Assembly: GCA_024305745.1 (NCBI GenBank)
Contig: JAHRBS010000014.1
Span: forward strand, 1,557,501 to 1,621,500
Reading direction: 5' to 3'
Source of the DNA: Polyporus tsugae
Lineage: Eukaryota > Basidiomycota > Agaricomycetes > Polyporales > Polyporaceae
DNA: 64,000 bases
Part shown: in pieces, positions 33,447-45,221 of the stretch
Numbering within the stretch: position 1 is the stretch's first letter
Layout of the letters: every line of letters begins with the position of its first letter
Notes under the pieces: generated by a model
Seen by the model: only the letters and a program-made list of their open reading frames with translations
The model's database searches: none
Told to the model about the DNA's origin: nothing
Made by a program: the position numbers and the translations under genes

Positions 33447-36123
33447 GTTACGCTAGCGAGCGCGCTGGGTGCCCGGCGCTCACTGTCTTGTGGGATAACG
33501 ACCGACGCTGAAGAGCCGCCAGCTTCGTCGGAAGATGAGGCCGTGAGGAGCGAGCGGAGGGTGGGCGGTTACAGCGGACGACGGAGCCCACAACGGACAA
33601 TGTCGGCAGAGCGTGAGGGAGGAGGAGGTTGAAGTTGAAGGAGCGGAAGGGGGGAAGGGATCCGGAGGGGAAGGGGGCCGGGGCAAGGAGAGCGAGCCTC
33701 GGGCTGCGAAGGTGGCTGGGGCTGGATGCTCGACGAGGAGAAGGGGAAGGGAAGCCCCAGGGTGAGCTCCTGCCACGCGAGAGTTATGTCTATGTAAGTA
33801 TGCTCGTCCGAAGCGTTTTTACATACTTATGTGGACATGCCCAAGGCACCCGTCTGCTCTGGCACTCCGAGTCCCAGTGCGCGAGCCCAGCTGACAATCG
33901 CCGGTGACAGCGAGAGCCGGATAGGGCAAGACTTATCACTCATCACCGTTTGCGTGGCGAGCGTGCTGCGAGCACGACGTATGCGGCGTACATTCCGCTG
34001 AAACTTGCTCAGACGCCAACAAACGCGTATTGGCGCCTGTCAGAACACCCAGATAAAGTGTTTATCAGGGTAATGAAGCCATTTACGGCGACGTCGATGA
34101 ACAGATGCGGCAGTCGGACGCAGCAATACATACTGCATTTAGCACTGACCTTCAAACATTCGTCGAGGAGGGCCAAGGGCGAACGGGTGATATTCAATAT
34201 TGCTCGTCGTAGCACTGTCGTAGCACAGGGTAGCGCATATCGTGGAGAACATATGCGGCGCTGCACCAAACAGATGACCCATGAAGCCCTGGTGAAGTTG
34301 CAGGACACGCCACTACGTCTGAAACTAAACACCGACATGATAAACGAGGACACGTTGCAGATAGCATATATACCTGACGTCAGACACAAGCCAGAGAATA
34401 CTGACTGCCTGAAGTTTGAAGTGGTTTAGGACGCAATGAACTGATAGACATCACGGACAGGTGACAAGGATGTCGAGTCGGGACGTTTGGACATGGCTCA
34501 CTCGCCCCCCTTCCATGGCACCTGTGCATGGTCCTTCTCGAGGTTGGCCATGGATTCAGGGATGTCTGGTAGACGTCGATCCACATGAACAAGGCAAACA
34601 CTTTGCTCCGACTCTCCGAGGTCGGAGGAATGTTGGAACGTGCACCGCGGCGGGGCGTCCACAGTTCATTACCGCGCCGCGGAACGTCAGTACAGTAACA
34701 CCACACATCGCGACGTCGGAAATGGCGAAAATGAAAGGCCCAGAAACGGAAAGAACACACGCCTCCAATGTCCCTGAAGGTGGAACGGACTTTGACGAAG
34801 GTTGAAGAAGGAACGTTCGGGGAACACTGTGTCACTAGTAAGTATCACTCAGACCAGTGAGCTACGCAGAGGACTCACAGCATCGAGACGCGACTGGGAG
34901 CGGGAAGTACTTACTTCAAGCTATTAGAGCTTTACTACTCCCGATCGATACGGTACCTCCTTACACCAGATAGGCGTCCGATAGACACTTGCGCACATCT
35001 ATCCCTTCGAACTTCTGTTTGCATCTCTGAAACAGCTTCGATGCACGACAGCCTGGGCATCCGGAGGTCAAGCCGAGGAACCACCGGGAGCAAATTAATG
35101 CGTCCTGTCACGATTCCGGATCCTCCAATCGGTTTAAGTTTCTGTCGCACAAGTCGTCAGCATCTTCAACTTCGTCCACCAAGATACTTAGAGACCTCTG
35201 TTCCACGGACACAAAAACCTGCACTCGGTCACCAGGGCAGGAAGATTCAGAACTTGGTAACTTAGCTTGCGCGATAGATGCGACGTTGACGTCGCCTCGT
35301 ACCGAACAATTCCGAGTGGCCATGCACAGGCACCGTACGTCTACTCCTTGCCGTCTTGATTAAGTTGATAACGGCGGATAGCGGGTCTGCTGATAGGTTC
35401 CTTAGTAAGTAAGTGGGTACTGCACCCCATAAAACAACCCCAGAACGTGGGTGGCGTGCAGCGGCGGTGAGCGCCGGGGCCATCTTGGGCTGGGCAGGCT
35501 GAGGAACAGAAGCTTGTGATCACTCGGTACAAGCTCGCCCAGAGCTCGCCGTCGAGAACAGGTTGCAACTTGCGGGTGGCAGGAAAGGAACACGACGCCG
35601 TGGGCGCCCGGTGTTGAGTGGCCTCAAATGTATTCCTGACAAGGTCGTTTACCCTGAGATAGAGTCCATCGTGGAACCTGCTAGTAAGTACACACGTTGT
35701 TTTCGAGGTTTAGTATGGTTCCGTTACTTACTGGGCTGGCTAGAATTTGAAGCTGGCAGTTGCGTTCATCGCGAGCGCACCCGACGAATCCGCCTCAGCA
35801 GCACGTCGGCCATCTCCATCAGCTCTGCCCCGCTCCGCCAACCTTCATCGAGCTTCATCCTCGCCATTGGGCCCCGGGCCCGGGCCGGTCTCATCCTCAC
35901 CGTCCGCACGCCTGTCCTCGATCGCGAGCTGCTGCGAGCTGGCTAAACATCGTCGCGTTTATGTATCTGCGCGAGCCAAAGAAACCACAACGCACACGAC
36001 GCAACGCACAACCGTACAATCGTACCCCAGAGGCGCAGGCTGGGACTGGTATGACGAAAAAAATCAAGGGCAGAGGTCAACACCCATTAATTCACAGCGC
36101 GCGAAACAGCTTATAACATACAC
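33447..36123. other. Long interval without a recognised gene
   Basis: About 2.7 kb. The longest plus-strand frame (33950-34429) shows no motif and is matched by an equally open minus frame, so I do not call it. The motif AGTAAGTA recurs a few times (around 34843, 35401, 35682) without clear structure. The right end is the 3' side of the SMP gene. Confidence 0.45.
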
Positions 36124-37349
36124 TCACGATGCCCCATTCAGAGACTGCGACTGCGACTGCGATTGCAGAGAGCCCTTCCCGTCACCCCTCGCCTCGTCCT
36201 CCCGCACCCGCGCGCCATCGTCCCTCACCTTCTCCTTCAGGATTGCTATCTCGACTAGGCTCTGGCTCTTCTCAGGCGCAAAACACCCTCCCTCCGGACA
36301 CCTATCCCCCGCGCTCCGCGCCTGCCCCGCGGGCGGCCCGCACCCCAGCGCCTTCGCCTCTTCACCCATAACCGCCGCCGCGGCGTCCTTTCCGATGGTC
36401 GGGACGCTCGTCTCGCCGACGACATTGAGCTCGCGGTCCACCTTGATGCGCTCCGCGTCGCGCACCGCGACCGCGCGCAGCGTGTCGTCGTCGACGCGCG
36501 TCCCGTCGCCCTCGGGGTGACGCGCGGCCGCGGACTGCGCCTCCGCGGCAAGCGAGCCGGGCGGCGGGCGGAAGCCGAGCGCGCGGTGCTCGTGCGACAT
36601 CAGGATCCGCGCGTCCGCTGCAAGCAAGGACAAACGTGATCCGCAAGTCAGAATACGGATGCACGAAGGTGACAAGAGGGCTGACGGACTCGCGTTGATC
36701 GTGTTGAGGTTGATGCCGGGGCTCTGCGGGGCGTGCCGCACGGGCGCCGCGACGTCACGGTGCTTCCCCTCGCCGCCCCCACCCCCACCGCCATCCTGAA
36801 CCGCCTTGGCAGCGCTGGCGGTGGTGGGGCTGGAGGGCGCGTCGCGGTCCGCGCTGGGGCTCGTCTTACGCTCGGCGAGGATGCGGAGCGCGTCTTCGCG
36901 CGCGATCTCCCGGAGCTTGGTGGTGTCGACAGACGTGTCGGGCTTGCCCTCGGGGTGCTTGGAGGCGACGGACTGCACGTCGGCGGCGAAGGAGCCGTGC
37001 GGGGGCCGGAAGCCGAGGATCTTGTGCTCCTCGGACATGATCTTTCGCGCTTCCGCTGTGTGGCAGGAGTTTGTCAGTTGCGTGTAAGGGTGGCAATGGA
37101 ATGGAGTTGAGACGGAGACGGACCCATGGAGACGGCTTCGATGTCGATACCCGCAGCTCGTGCCATATCGGACGCGGTGCTGGACGTCCTCCTATGGCTC
37201 TGGCTCTGGCTCTTCTTCTGGGAGCCCCCGTCTGCCGGTGAGGACGAGTCGCGCGGCGGTGAGACGGCGGGAGTACGGAGGACGTCTCCCATTGCGAGGG
37301 GGACCTCAGACGTCATCATTGCGGCCGTCTGGGTGATCGTGATGGACAT
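36124..37349 (-). CDS. SMP-domain (LEA-like) protein with two full and one degenerate repeat
   Basis: Three exons join in phase: 37124-37349, 36690-37055 and 36124-36617, giving 361 aa. Two repeats match the seed-maturation-protein (SMP) domain: EARKIMSEEHKILGFRPP with FAADVQSVASKHPEG, and DARILMSHEHRALGFRPP with LAAEAQSAAARHPEG. A third, EEAKALGCGPPAGQARSAGDRCPEG, is worn and has gained cysteines. Linkers are rich in Ala, Asp and Gly, and both ends are Ser/Gln-rich. SMP proteins are hydrophilic and linked to desiccation tolerance in plants; in fungi a stress or spore role is inferred. Both introns use the uncommon donor GTCCGT. The reading ends ...GAS just before a GTGAGT, so a further 3' exon cannot be excluded. 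Confidence 0.85.
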
Positions 37350-38054
37350 GGGGCACGTTGATAGAATAACCTCGGGGAGAATGGAGGTGTAGCGGGAGGC
37401 GGGGAATGACGTGCGAGCGTCGGTGCAGAGTGGATGGAAGAATCACAGAATGCTGGACGATGGTGGTCGAGGGAGATGCGGCGTAGGAACGGGATGAAGA
37501 TGGAGAAAGGGGGGATGATTATGCGTGTGGGGCATGTCTCTGTCGGTGCGTAGGCAGAGTGGAGCTGGGCTGGACAAAGACTCGTCGTGGCGTCATCGGC
37601 GACGACAAACCGCATCGGAGACAACCGCGCATCGTCACGCACACGTGCATGTGACATCGTAGTCACTACCGTGCCAAATCCGTTCTTTCAACTCAACAAG
37701 TATACGCGTACATATAACACTACATATCCGAGAACGGATGAGTCAGACCAGCTGCATCCTGGGAGTTCGGGAGCATCCTCTGGAAATTTTAAATTGGCGA
37801 GCACGCAGTCTCTGGGTGACGGCACTTGGCGCGACGGCGCGAGACAGACGGCCGCCTTGTCATGAGCTTGAGGCTGGATAGGGTCCTCGTGTTGAAAGAG
37901 AGCGCGGGGAGACGAAGGACTTGTAGGCGGCGATTGGGACGACCGCGCAGAGGCGGATTCGGAAGGAGCGCGGGGATCGCGAGGACACCGCACGGGAGTT
38001 TGACCTCCACCGCTGTCCGAGTCTAAGAATGATGGAGATCGGGCGGCGCGCACG
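37350..38054. other. Intergenic; promoter of SMP gene and 3' end of F-box gene 2
   Basis: Both flanking genes are on the minus strand. No supported gene or repeat is present. Confidence 0.45.
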
Positions 38055-39623
38055 CTAGGGGCGCTTAAGTTCGAACGTACACCGGACGGTGTAGACGATA
38101 CGACGCGCTTCCGATTCGGCCGAGACGAGGGTTTCGCCCCATTGACCTCCCCCTTTGAACCCCACGAAGGGTGTCTGGACCCGCGAGAAGTCGCCGGACG
38201 TAATCTCCGTCGGCGACCAGATCTCGAATACCACACGCTCGAGGGTACAGCGTGCGTCCGGACTCGAGGACGGAAAGTCGGAAGAAGAGTGGCTTGCTGG
38301 TTGTGGCGGACGACCAGGGCTAGGGAAGAGTGGGTCGAGGATCTCCCAGAACGGGCGAGTCGACGTGTGAGCTGCGAAGCGGCTCCAATCTTCCTGCGAG
38401 AACCGCTGCTGTCGGACACGCTCTACGAGTGATTGCGAGTCTTTGAAGCACCTGTACCTCAGGATTCGCAGATTTCGATTTCCCGCGCGTGCGATCGCCT
38501 GCACTAGATCGCGGTGACCTTCGAAGTGGTGCTCCCATTGTGGCTCGTCGGCGAAAACCTCGAGCTCGCGAAGCGACCGCGCCTCCAGGTGGGTGAACAG
38601 CGCAGTCAAGGCGCTGCAGGTCCCCCCGGAGCGGAGCTTCCTGAGATTCGACGCGGCAACTGGCTGAGCAAGGGGGGCGTCGACCGTGTCCGCCAGCAGA
38701 TTGGTGTCGAGATCTGACGTCAGGTCCTCCAGGTGTGGTAGAGACAAGACGTCTCTCAGCTGCTGCAGCGACAGCGCAATGTTCCTGCCCAATGCAAGCC
38801 TGCGGATGGAGGAGTGCCGAAGGAGGGAGTCTCCAGGGAATGGGCCTGTCTGGTGCGCATTCTCGATGTCCATCTTCTGGATCGCTGGGGAGGCCGCGGC
38901 CAGCTGGGCGAGGATACGGCCGATTGCGCCAGGGCAAATGTCTCTGCAAGGGTTGAAGCTGAGCTTCAGCTGGCGCAAAGAAGGCGGCGCCAGGTACGGG
39001 AGCAGACCGCCTATCCGGGGGCTTTCCATCCAAATCAACGATCGCAAGGAGGGGAAGAGGATTTCTTCCTCGTTCCGCTTGAGGACCAATCCGAGCGCTA
39101 GTGCTTCTGAGGTTTCCAAACGAGGGACGTATAGCTCCCGCGTACGCCCGCAGCAGCGGAGGAAGCTCGCCCATGCGACTGGGTCGTAACGCGGCTCCTT
39201 CCCCTGGTAGAATAGCTGGGTAAGATCATAAGTAGCCGAAAGATACCATAAGACGAAGAAGGGGAGCCATACCGTTGTCAAGTATTCCTTCATCTTCTTG
39301 CTGTCAACAAGACCAGCAGAGTTGAGAGGAGGTGGATTCGGAAAGAGGATATGATAGAGATCGAGCAGGTCCCATCTCGGTCTCGCATCCCATATAGCCG
39401 CGGACGCGGGCACAGTCCAGGCTTGACATACGCGAGATGCGTTAACGCACGCTGTGCGGTCGGCCTTGTTGTACGGATCGAGATAGAAGAATACGTGGCT
39501 CAGAATGTCGAAATTGTGGAAGCTGGAAGGGTTATGCTGTGGACGATGGGTCTGAAAGAGTATCGAGCTTGCGCTGTCGGCCATGTCCTCAAGTTGACGG
39601 TATTCCAGATCGATCGAGGCCAA
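38055..39623 (-). CDS. F-box/leucine-rich protein 2
   Basis: The frame is open over its whole length (522 aa), but 39204-39272 has the marks of a 69-nt intron: GTATGG donor, CTACCAG acceptor, and a hydrophobic insert absent at this place in the two sister genes. Spliced exons 39273-39623 and 38055-39203 give 499 aa. The F-box region (about 38-85) reads FDILSHVFFYLDPYN and ASRVCQAWTVPASAAIWD. The splice joins YLTT to GKEPRYDPVAWASFLRCC, which aligns with the sister genes' post-intron block. The rest is leucine-rich (for example LRQLKLSFNP, LRRLALGRN-like IRRLALGRN, LRELEVFAD). The expected role is substrate choice in an SCF ubiquitin ligase. Because the intron is a multiple of three with no stop, retention would still give a protein. 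Confidence 0.83.
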   Translation of the reverse strand: MASIDLEYRQLEDMADSASSILFQTHRPQHNPSSFHNFDILSHVFFYLDPYNKADRTACVNASRVCQAWTVPASAAIWDARPRWDLLDLYHILFPNPPPLNSAGLVDSKKMKEYLTTVWLPFFVLWYLSATYDLTQLFYQGKEPRYDPVAWASFLRCCGRTRELYVPRLETSEALALGLVLKRNEEEILFPSLRSLIWMESPRIGGLLPYLAPPSLRQLKLSFNPCRDICPGAIGRILAQLAAASPAIQKMDIENAHQTGPFPGDSLLRHSSIRRLALGRNIALSLQQLRDVLSLPHLEDLTSDLDTNLLADTVDAPLAQPVAASNLRKLRSGGTCSALTALFTHLEARSLRELEVFADEPQWEHHFEGHRDLVQAIARAGNRNLRILRYRCFKDSQSLVERVRQQRFSQEDWSRFAAHTSTRPFWEILDPLFPSPGRPPQPASHSSSDFPSSSPDARCTLERVVFEIWSPTEITSGDFSRVQTPFVGFKGGGQWGETLVSAESEARRIVYTVRCTFELKRP

Positions 39624-40400
39624 TGCACGAAGGATTTGGATTTGGGTTGATGGGTCTTTGTGAGTTGGGCAAGCGCTTCCTAAGTAACTTGAGGCGACCA
39701 GTGCGCGTCAGTGGACGGTTTGTTTGGCAATTGATCTACTGCGCCTCCCACGATGTCGCTAGTGACTCCAGGCTTCCCGAGACAAGTCAATGCGGTACTT
39801 GAAGACCCAAACCAACGATTTACCAATTTCACTGCTGAACGGGCAAGCAGACAACAGCTTGAAACCGACACTTGCGTTCAAGTCTGTTAGTCCAGAAATC
39901 TCGGCGACACCATCATGGGGATCATCAGCACTTGCGCCGGGACTCAGTACAGAGCCTCGACCGCAGTGTAGGTTTCACAGGTCAAAAGGAGTGCATTACC
40001 AATGTTTATTGAGTACACGTAGAGGCAGGTCTGCCACGAGAACTCCGAGTGTGGTGGTAGGCGAGTGAAGAGTCCCAATTAATTAATTAATGGCACTTGC
40101 GATCACAGGCTGATGTGGCTGTGCGTCCGCGCCGGGTCCGATCGTTCCGGAACAAGCTAGACTTGGCCCCTTGAACCTCATGCGTCTAGTATCTAGCCCG
40201 AGATGCCCGTGTCCATCCAGTATTACTATTACTACAGCCTGTCCACGCCCCCTCATGAATCCATCGGTAGCGCAACGGTTTTCACCAGATTCCACTAACC
40301 GAAACCTGCAAGCCACCTCAGGTGGGCACTCAGAGTCCTTCTGCCTCTCCGATGTCACAATACTTGAATCGTTAACCCTTCCGGTTCTGACTAGCACGAC
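39624..40400. promoter_or_regulatory. Divergent region between F-box genes 2 and 3
   Basis: The two F-box genes are read away from each other across this interval. A short TTAATTAATTAAT tract lies at 40079-40091. No gene or clear TATA box was found. Confidence 0.45.
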
Positions 40401-42232
40401 ATGTGTACGGCGTCGGAGACCGTCGACCGACCAGTCACTCTGGATCACCGTCTGAATCCGCACAGGGACATTAACCTTTCAGCTCTCACTGTGCTACATG
40501 AGGACATTATCACATTGGTCTTCACCGAGTTCGACACCTCGCTGCCTGCTGGACGCGCGACATGCGCGCGAGGTGCGCTCGTGTGTAGGACATGGGCGGA
40601 CCCTGCGTCGAAGGCATTATGGAAGTCGCTGCGCTCCCTCTTGCCGTTATATGGCATCTTTCTACCCGTACCTCAGGTCGTCCGTACAACTTACATCGGC
40701 AGTTTCCACGGATCCCATGTCCCAGTTTCGTACATTGAGTACATCGGCGAGGTAAGTGCAGGATATTGTTGAACCGGTAAACTTGCTGACTCTGTCCACT
40801 TTCCCAGATTTTGAGAACGAGGCCGTTCGACGATCCCATAGTCTGGTCGGCTTTCCTGCGTTGCGCGTCTCGGATCCGCCACCTTATCGATTGGGACCCA
40901 GGGTTCGATATCCGTATCTTTCGTGCACTGTGCCATCGCAACGGCGGAAACACCATCCTTCCACTTCTGAAATCCTTGTCTTGGGCTGACGCCGAAGAAG
41001 CTAGGAGCGATGAAGCTCTATCCCTGCTTGCTCCTCCCTCCCTCCGCCATTTGTCGTATCATATCAACTCCGTCACCTCTATCCAATTTGTCGGCAGTAC
41101 GTTGACCAATATCCTCCCAAAAGCACCATTTCTATCGTCGCTAAAAATTCTCGTGGACACGGGGTCGACGGAAAGGCTGTCGCTCCTCCCTTTCCTTTGG
41201 CAATTCCAGCGGCTCCGTCATCTGAGTCTTCTCGGATCGCAGGTCATCACCCCGTCCTCGCTGATTGGCTTCTCGTCTTTCCCTACACTCGAACACCTCG
41301 AGTGTCACGTCGAAGGCTTTGAAGCTCGCGAGAATACCCAATATCCCCTCGACGTTCCCAATCTCCGGGTGCTCAAGCTGACAGGGACGGGGACCAATAT
41401 GCGAGGACTCCTCCGAACCCTTCGCGCCCCCCGTATGCAAGATCTCGTGCTGGCCGCCCGCGAGAAGAGGGCCGACCATGGCCGCGACGCGCACCGCGAT
41501 CTGTTCCGTGACATGCCAACGGCGCCGTTTGCGCGTTCGTTGCAGAGGTTCACCTATAATTCCTGCCCCATCGACTGTGCGCCTCCCCCAAATCGGCGAG
41601 TCCATCCGAATCGCACATCCCTCCTCGACCTTATCCATCCGTTGCTCTCCCTTCGACAGCTGCGCCAAGTCTCGATCGTCTTCCAGTGGGAGGAAACGGC
41701 CCTGAAGGACGAGGAAGTGCTGGCTATAGCCGAAGCATGGCGTGATGTCGAAGAGCTCATGCTCGCCACGCTCGAACGCTATCGGGAACCACCCGCGGAT
41801 CGGTCGCAGCGGCCCACCCCTCTCGCCCTATCACATCTGCATCGGCTGTGTCCCAACCTCAGCTTTCTTGCCTTGCCCATCGACATGGAAATCTCCAATG
41901 CCTCAGTGCCTTTCGATGACATCGAGGAACAGAATCTCCCACCTCATCGTCTGAAGAGACTCGACATCCTCGGATACAGGAGCTTCACGACACCCCAAGA
42001 GGATCTCGAGGCTTTCGCCAAGTATCTCAGCCGTGCATTCCCAGATCTTGTACCCTGCGTACCTTTCGCCATCTTCATGGATCCATGGGAGAATATGTGG
42101 AGTAAACTACGTTCCCTCCGAGAATTTCGTCCAGTCCACGTTGTCGAGTCACAGCAAGACCATGCTACCTCTTCCCCCTCCAGCATCCATGCGTCTTCCC
42201 TCAGCGCCGCGCATCCTGGTGTACATATTTAG
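40401..42232 (+). CDS. F-box/leucine-rich protein 3
   Basis: Two exons join in phase: 40401-40751 and 40808-42232, giving 591 aa. The F-box at about 33-80 reads LHEDIITLVFTEFDTSL and GALVCRTWADPASKALWKSL, closely similar to F-box protein 1 (CARVCSRWSEPALRALWKSL). The intron follows YIGE and precedes ILRTRPFDDPIVWSAFLRC, again matching protein 1. The long C-terminal part carries leucine-rich segments (LLKSLSWAD, LRHLSLLGSQ, LRVLKLTGTG, LKRLDILGYR). As an SCF adaptor it would act in cytosol or nucleus; no target is known. Proteins 1 and 3 are closer to each other than to protein 2. Confidence 0.87.
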
Positions 42233-42330
42233 AGATGATTTGTCCCGCGCTTAGTAGCGAATGCTGTCACAGATGATCCAAAGAGATATCGTAAAAATCA
42301 GAGCCATGATCATTATCCCGCGTAAACCCA

Positions 42331-44024
42331 TCATAAAGTCAACGTATTCAGCCCCTCTGGACACGTCGGTGTGAGGACCGCGCCTACATACGCCTCCAAT
42401 CCTACCGGCCGGTATATCCACACCTCCCCCTCCTCCAAATTCCCCAGATCGTAGCTCGCGCGCACAGGCGGCTTCCCCAGACTCTGCTCGACGACTTCCA
42501 CCGTCCCCATCTCCGCCGGCCTCACCGCCATACCGTCCGCAACGCTGGTCCTCGGCACGCTATCGCTCACAATGACCGCCGTGTGCTCCGGGTTACCCAG
42601 GATCGCCCAACCCCCACGCCCCATCCCGACCCGCGCGCTGCGCCACTCGATGATGTCGCCCCTGCGAACACGGTCGTCGCCCCCGCGCCAGCGCCCCGCC
42701 TGGTTACGCCCCTTGTCCGACGCGCGGCCCTCGTAGATGAGGTGCCCGTGAGTGCGCGCGATACTGGGCACCGGCCGCGGCACGTAGTCGTACTGCTCGA
42801 GGTTCTTGAGCGCCTCGTTCGCGAGGTCCCAGCACTCGCCCCGCGCGCACGGCTGGCCCGTCCCCTCGTAGCTCTCCGCGTACGCCGCGACCGTCTCGCC
42901 GTACGTTTCATGTGCATCCACAAGCTTCTCCCTCGTCCACACGCCTGGGCGGGGGAGGAAGCGCGCGACGCGCTTGACGGCGCGGGCGTCGTTGGGGTCG
43001 TGCGAGGGGGACGCGGAGAGCGGCCAGGAGACAGAGTACCAGCACATGCTGAGGTCGCTGAAGAGGACGCCGCCCTCGACGGTCTTGGTGGACCTGCCGT
43101 CGGACTTCCAGCAGCTCGTCCAGGAGATGTGGGTGTTCTCGCGGAGAGGCGGAGGGCGCGTATCATCGGAGGCGTACCAGGCAGAGGGCCAATGAGTGGA
43201 AGGGGAGAAGTAGTGGGCAAGGTCGACGGCGGCGGAACCATGCTCGGTGGGTGGGGGATACGAGGTTAGGGCACCGTCATCAACAGCAGGTCGTGGTGGC
43301 GTCTTCGGACGAGACGACTTCGGTACTGAGGGCTAAAACGTATTGATTATTAGGCACATAGATGCGTTTATGACGTCGAACTTCTCACCGGTCCGGTCAT
43401 AGGCGATGGTGTCCGACCACTTGGGGGAATGTGCTTGACCGTCCCTACGGCAGCCCTCGGAGGAATGGTGAGGTTGAGATATCGCCCGAAGAACTCGTCC
43501 AGCCAGCCGAAGAACGCCTCCTTGTCCTCAGGCGAAAGGTTCGCCCAGTCGATACGGTCGATCTCCGCCTCCTCCTTCGGTGCGACGATCTTAGGCACCG
43601 AGACTTTGGTCCTGGAAGGGGGAGGTGGAAGACGAGCTGGTGGCGGGGGCGGGGACGGGGAGGAAGACGAGGATGGGAGGTCCGGGCGTGTGTCTCGGCG
43701 GATGACAGGCGGGGGACCGGCGGGCAAGGGAGGGGATGCACTCGTACTAGCGGAGGTGCCAGCTCTCCGCAACAGTACCGGTGGGGCAGGGGAACTGCTC
43801 AGAGCCTGTGAGCTCGCCGGCGAGCTGCTGCCAGAGCCGGTGCGCGAAGGTGGTGGCGGCGGTGCGGGAGGTTTCGGAGGCGGCGGTGGCACTGGCTTGT
43901 GCTTGAACTCCGCGTTCCAGTTGATGTTCTTGCTGGGCTGGCTGTACATGTGGTCTCGGGTAGTTCTGACCTTGCTTGCGCCAGCGTCCGCCACCTTGGC
44001 GGCCTTGTTGCGTAGCTCTAGCAT
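42331..44024 (-). CDS. AIM3/BBC1-like actin-patch protein with C-terminal cysteine-protease-fold domain
   Basis: Two exons join in phase: 43389-44024 and 42331-43332, giving 545 aa. The N-terminus (LRNKAAKVADAGASKVRTTRDHMY, about 2-26) is the conserved start of fungal AIM3-type proteins. A Pro/Ser-rich region with several polyproline runs (about 37-165) can bind SH3 domains or profilin. A short helical block (SPEDKEAFFGWLDEFFGRYL) and a second linker lead to the C-terminal domain (about 245-540), which has the layout of NlpC/P60-like cysteine proteases: C379 in GECWDLAN and H462 in NPEHTAVIV are both present, so it may be active. Known relatives act at cortical actin patches. The catalytic idea is inference from the fold and residues. 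Confidence 0.82.
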
Positions 44025-44756
44025 CGTGGGGAAGTGGGAATAAGGCGTGTGAGAAGGGGAAGGTTGTCTGCACAGATGGGCGTCGCCGTGTCCCGTGGTC
44101 ACGTCACTCACCTTCAAAGGTTGGCATCTCGTAGTGATTGAGTTCACCTCGGTCTTTGCAAGACTATCCGGGCCGCTTCGGTGGTCCCAAGGGACGATTG
44201 TCGTCGTATGGGTGTGCGGTCTGGGTGTGGCGACTCAGGATCAGGGGTGCCGTCGTGCTCGTCGATGAGCTGTCCTAGAAGGGATGAATCAACTCCCGTC
44301 GGCTCCGTAAACTCGTTAATCTTACTCCTCGGTGAGTTTGCAGAGAACACAGAGTAGAGTGTGTTGACTGCCACTGATGGTTTGCGTCAAGCCGCAGCAA
44401 GGCGACAGATGGATAGCTGGAGCGCTGATAGATTAGATAAGATCGGCTTCCAGGTGCCGGGGCCACTGGCATTCTCCTCGGAGCTCCCAAGTCCCAACCA
44501 CGACGACAGTCATCCTCGACTCTTACGGCAACATTCTCAGATGGTAACACCACCATTATCCATTTCTCAAGGCGACTTAACCCTCACAAGGAATCCACAC
44601 GAGCTTGCTGGACATCTAGTCTCTACTGGGTCTTTCGAAACATACAAATGTGACGGAATGCTATCAAGTCGTTATATCAAGTCATATCCTCCCGCCCGAA
44701 GCGTTCCGCTCCAACCCGGACATGGGATTGCAATACCCATGGGCCCCCCGGACACA
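44025..44756. other. Intergenic; no gene recognised
   Basis: This contains the upstream region of the AIM3-like gene and the 3' end of the BolA gene, both on the minus strand. No further gene is supported. Confidence 0.45.
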
Positions 44757-45221
44757 TCAAGAAGCCGCCTTCTGTGCGAGTTGAGCCTCGTATTGTGCCG
44801 GTGTGAGTGTTCTCTACCGGTTGGCGTCAGCTTATCACATCAGCGATTCCCTGGAAAGCCGGAGGCATTTGGGATTCCGCAGAGGCGCACCTGAGAGAAA
44901 GCATGCATTTGGGCGATTTGGTCTTTGAGCACTTCGTTGACTGTTGAGAGCATGGTTCAGTCAACTCCTGTGGATGAACCTCTGCGGTATACTCACTGAA
45001 CCTGTGTCTTGCGAGGGTATTCTTCCCCTCAAACGCCTGACGCCCAACACATATTCACAACTGTATCTCGTGCCCAAATATATTTTCGGAAGGCTCACCG
45101 AACTCACAACAAACACCTCGTAATTCTCGCCGCAACCGTTAGAAGTATCCTCGATCTCGAGGTGGTGTACTGGCATGGCCGCTCTGATAGCTGTCTCGAG
45201 GTCCGTGGCGGAGATGGGCAT
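44757..45221 (-). CDS. BOL2: BolA-family protein (BOL2-like)
   Basis: Four exons join in phase: 45099-45221, 44997-45036, 44891-44940 and 44757-44813, giving 89 aa, the usual size. The family core is intact: LEIEDTSNGCGENYEVFVV, AFEGKNTLARHRFINEVL and IAQMHAFSQRTLTP. BolA proteins of this cytosolic type pair with a monothiol glutaredoxin and hold a [2Fe-2S] cluster using the conserved His (H67) and a Cys or His in the loop (C30 here). They help iron sensing and Fe-S delivery. The absence of a presequence and the GCG loop favour BOL2 over the mitochondrial BOL1/BOL3. The gene is short enough, and its exons small enough, to be missed by simple gene finders. It is divergent from the SET gene. 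Confidence 0.88.

Noticed and set aside
33950..34429. Open frame of 159 aa in a gene-poor stretch
   Set aside because: No domain, no promoter signal, and the other strand is nearly as open; not enough to call a gene.
40079..40091. TTAATTAATTAAT tract
   Set aside because: Too short and simple to be a repeat element; ordinary AT-rich promoter DNA between divergent genes.
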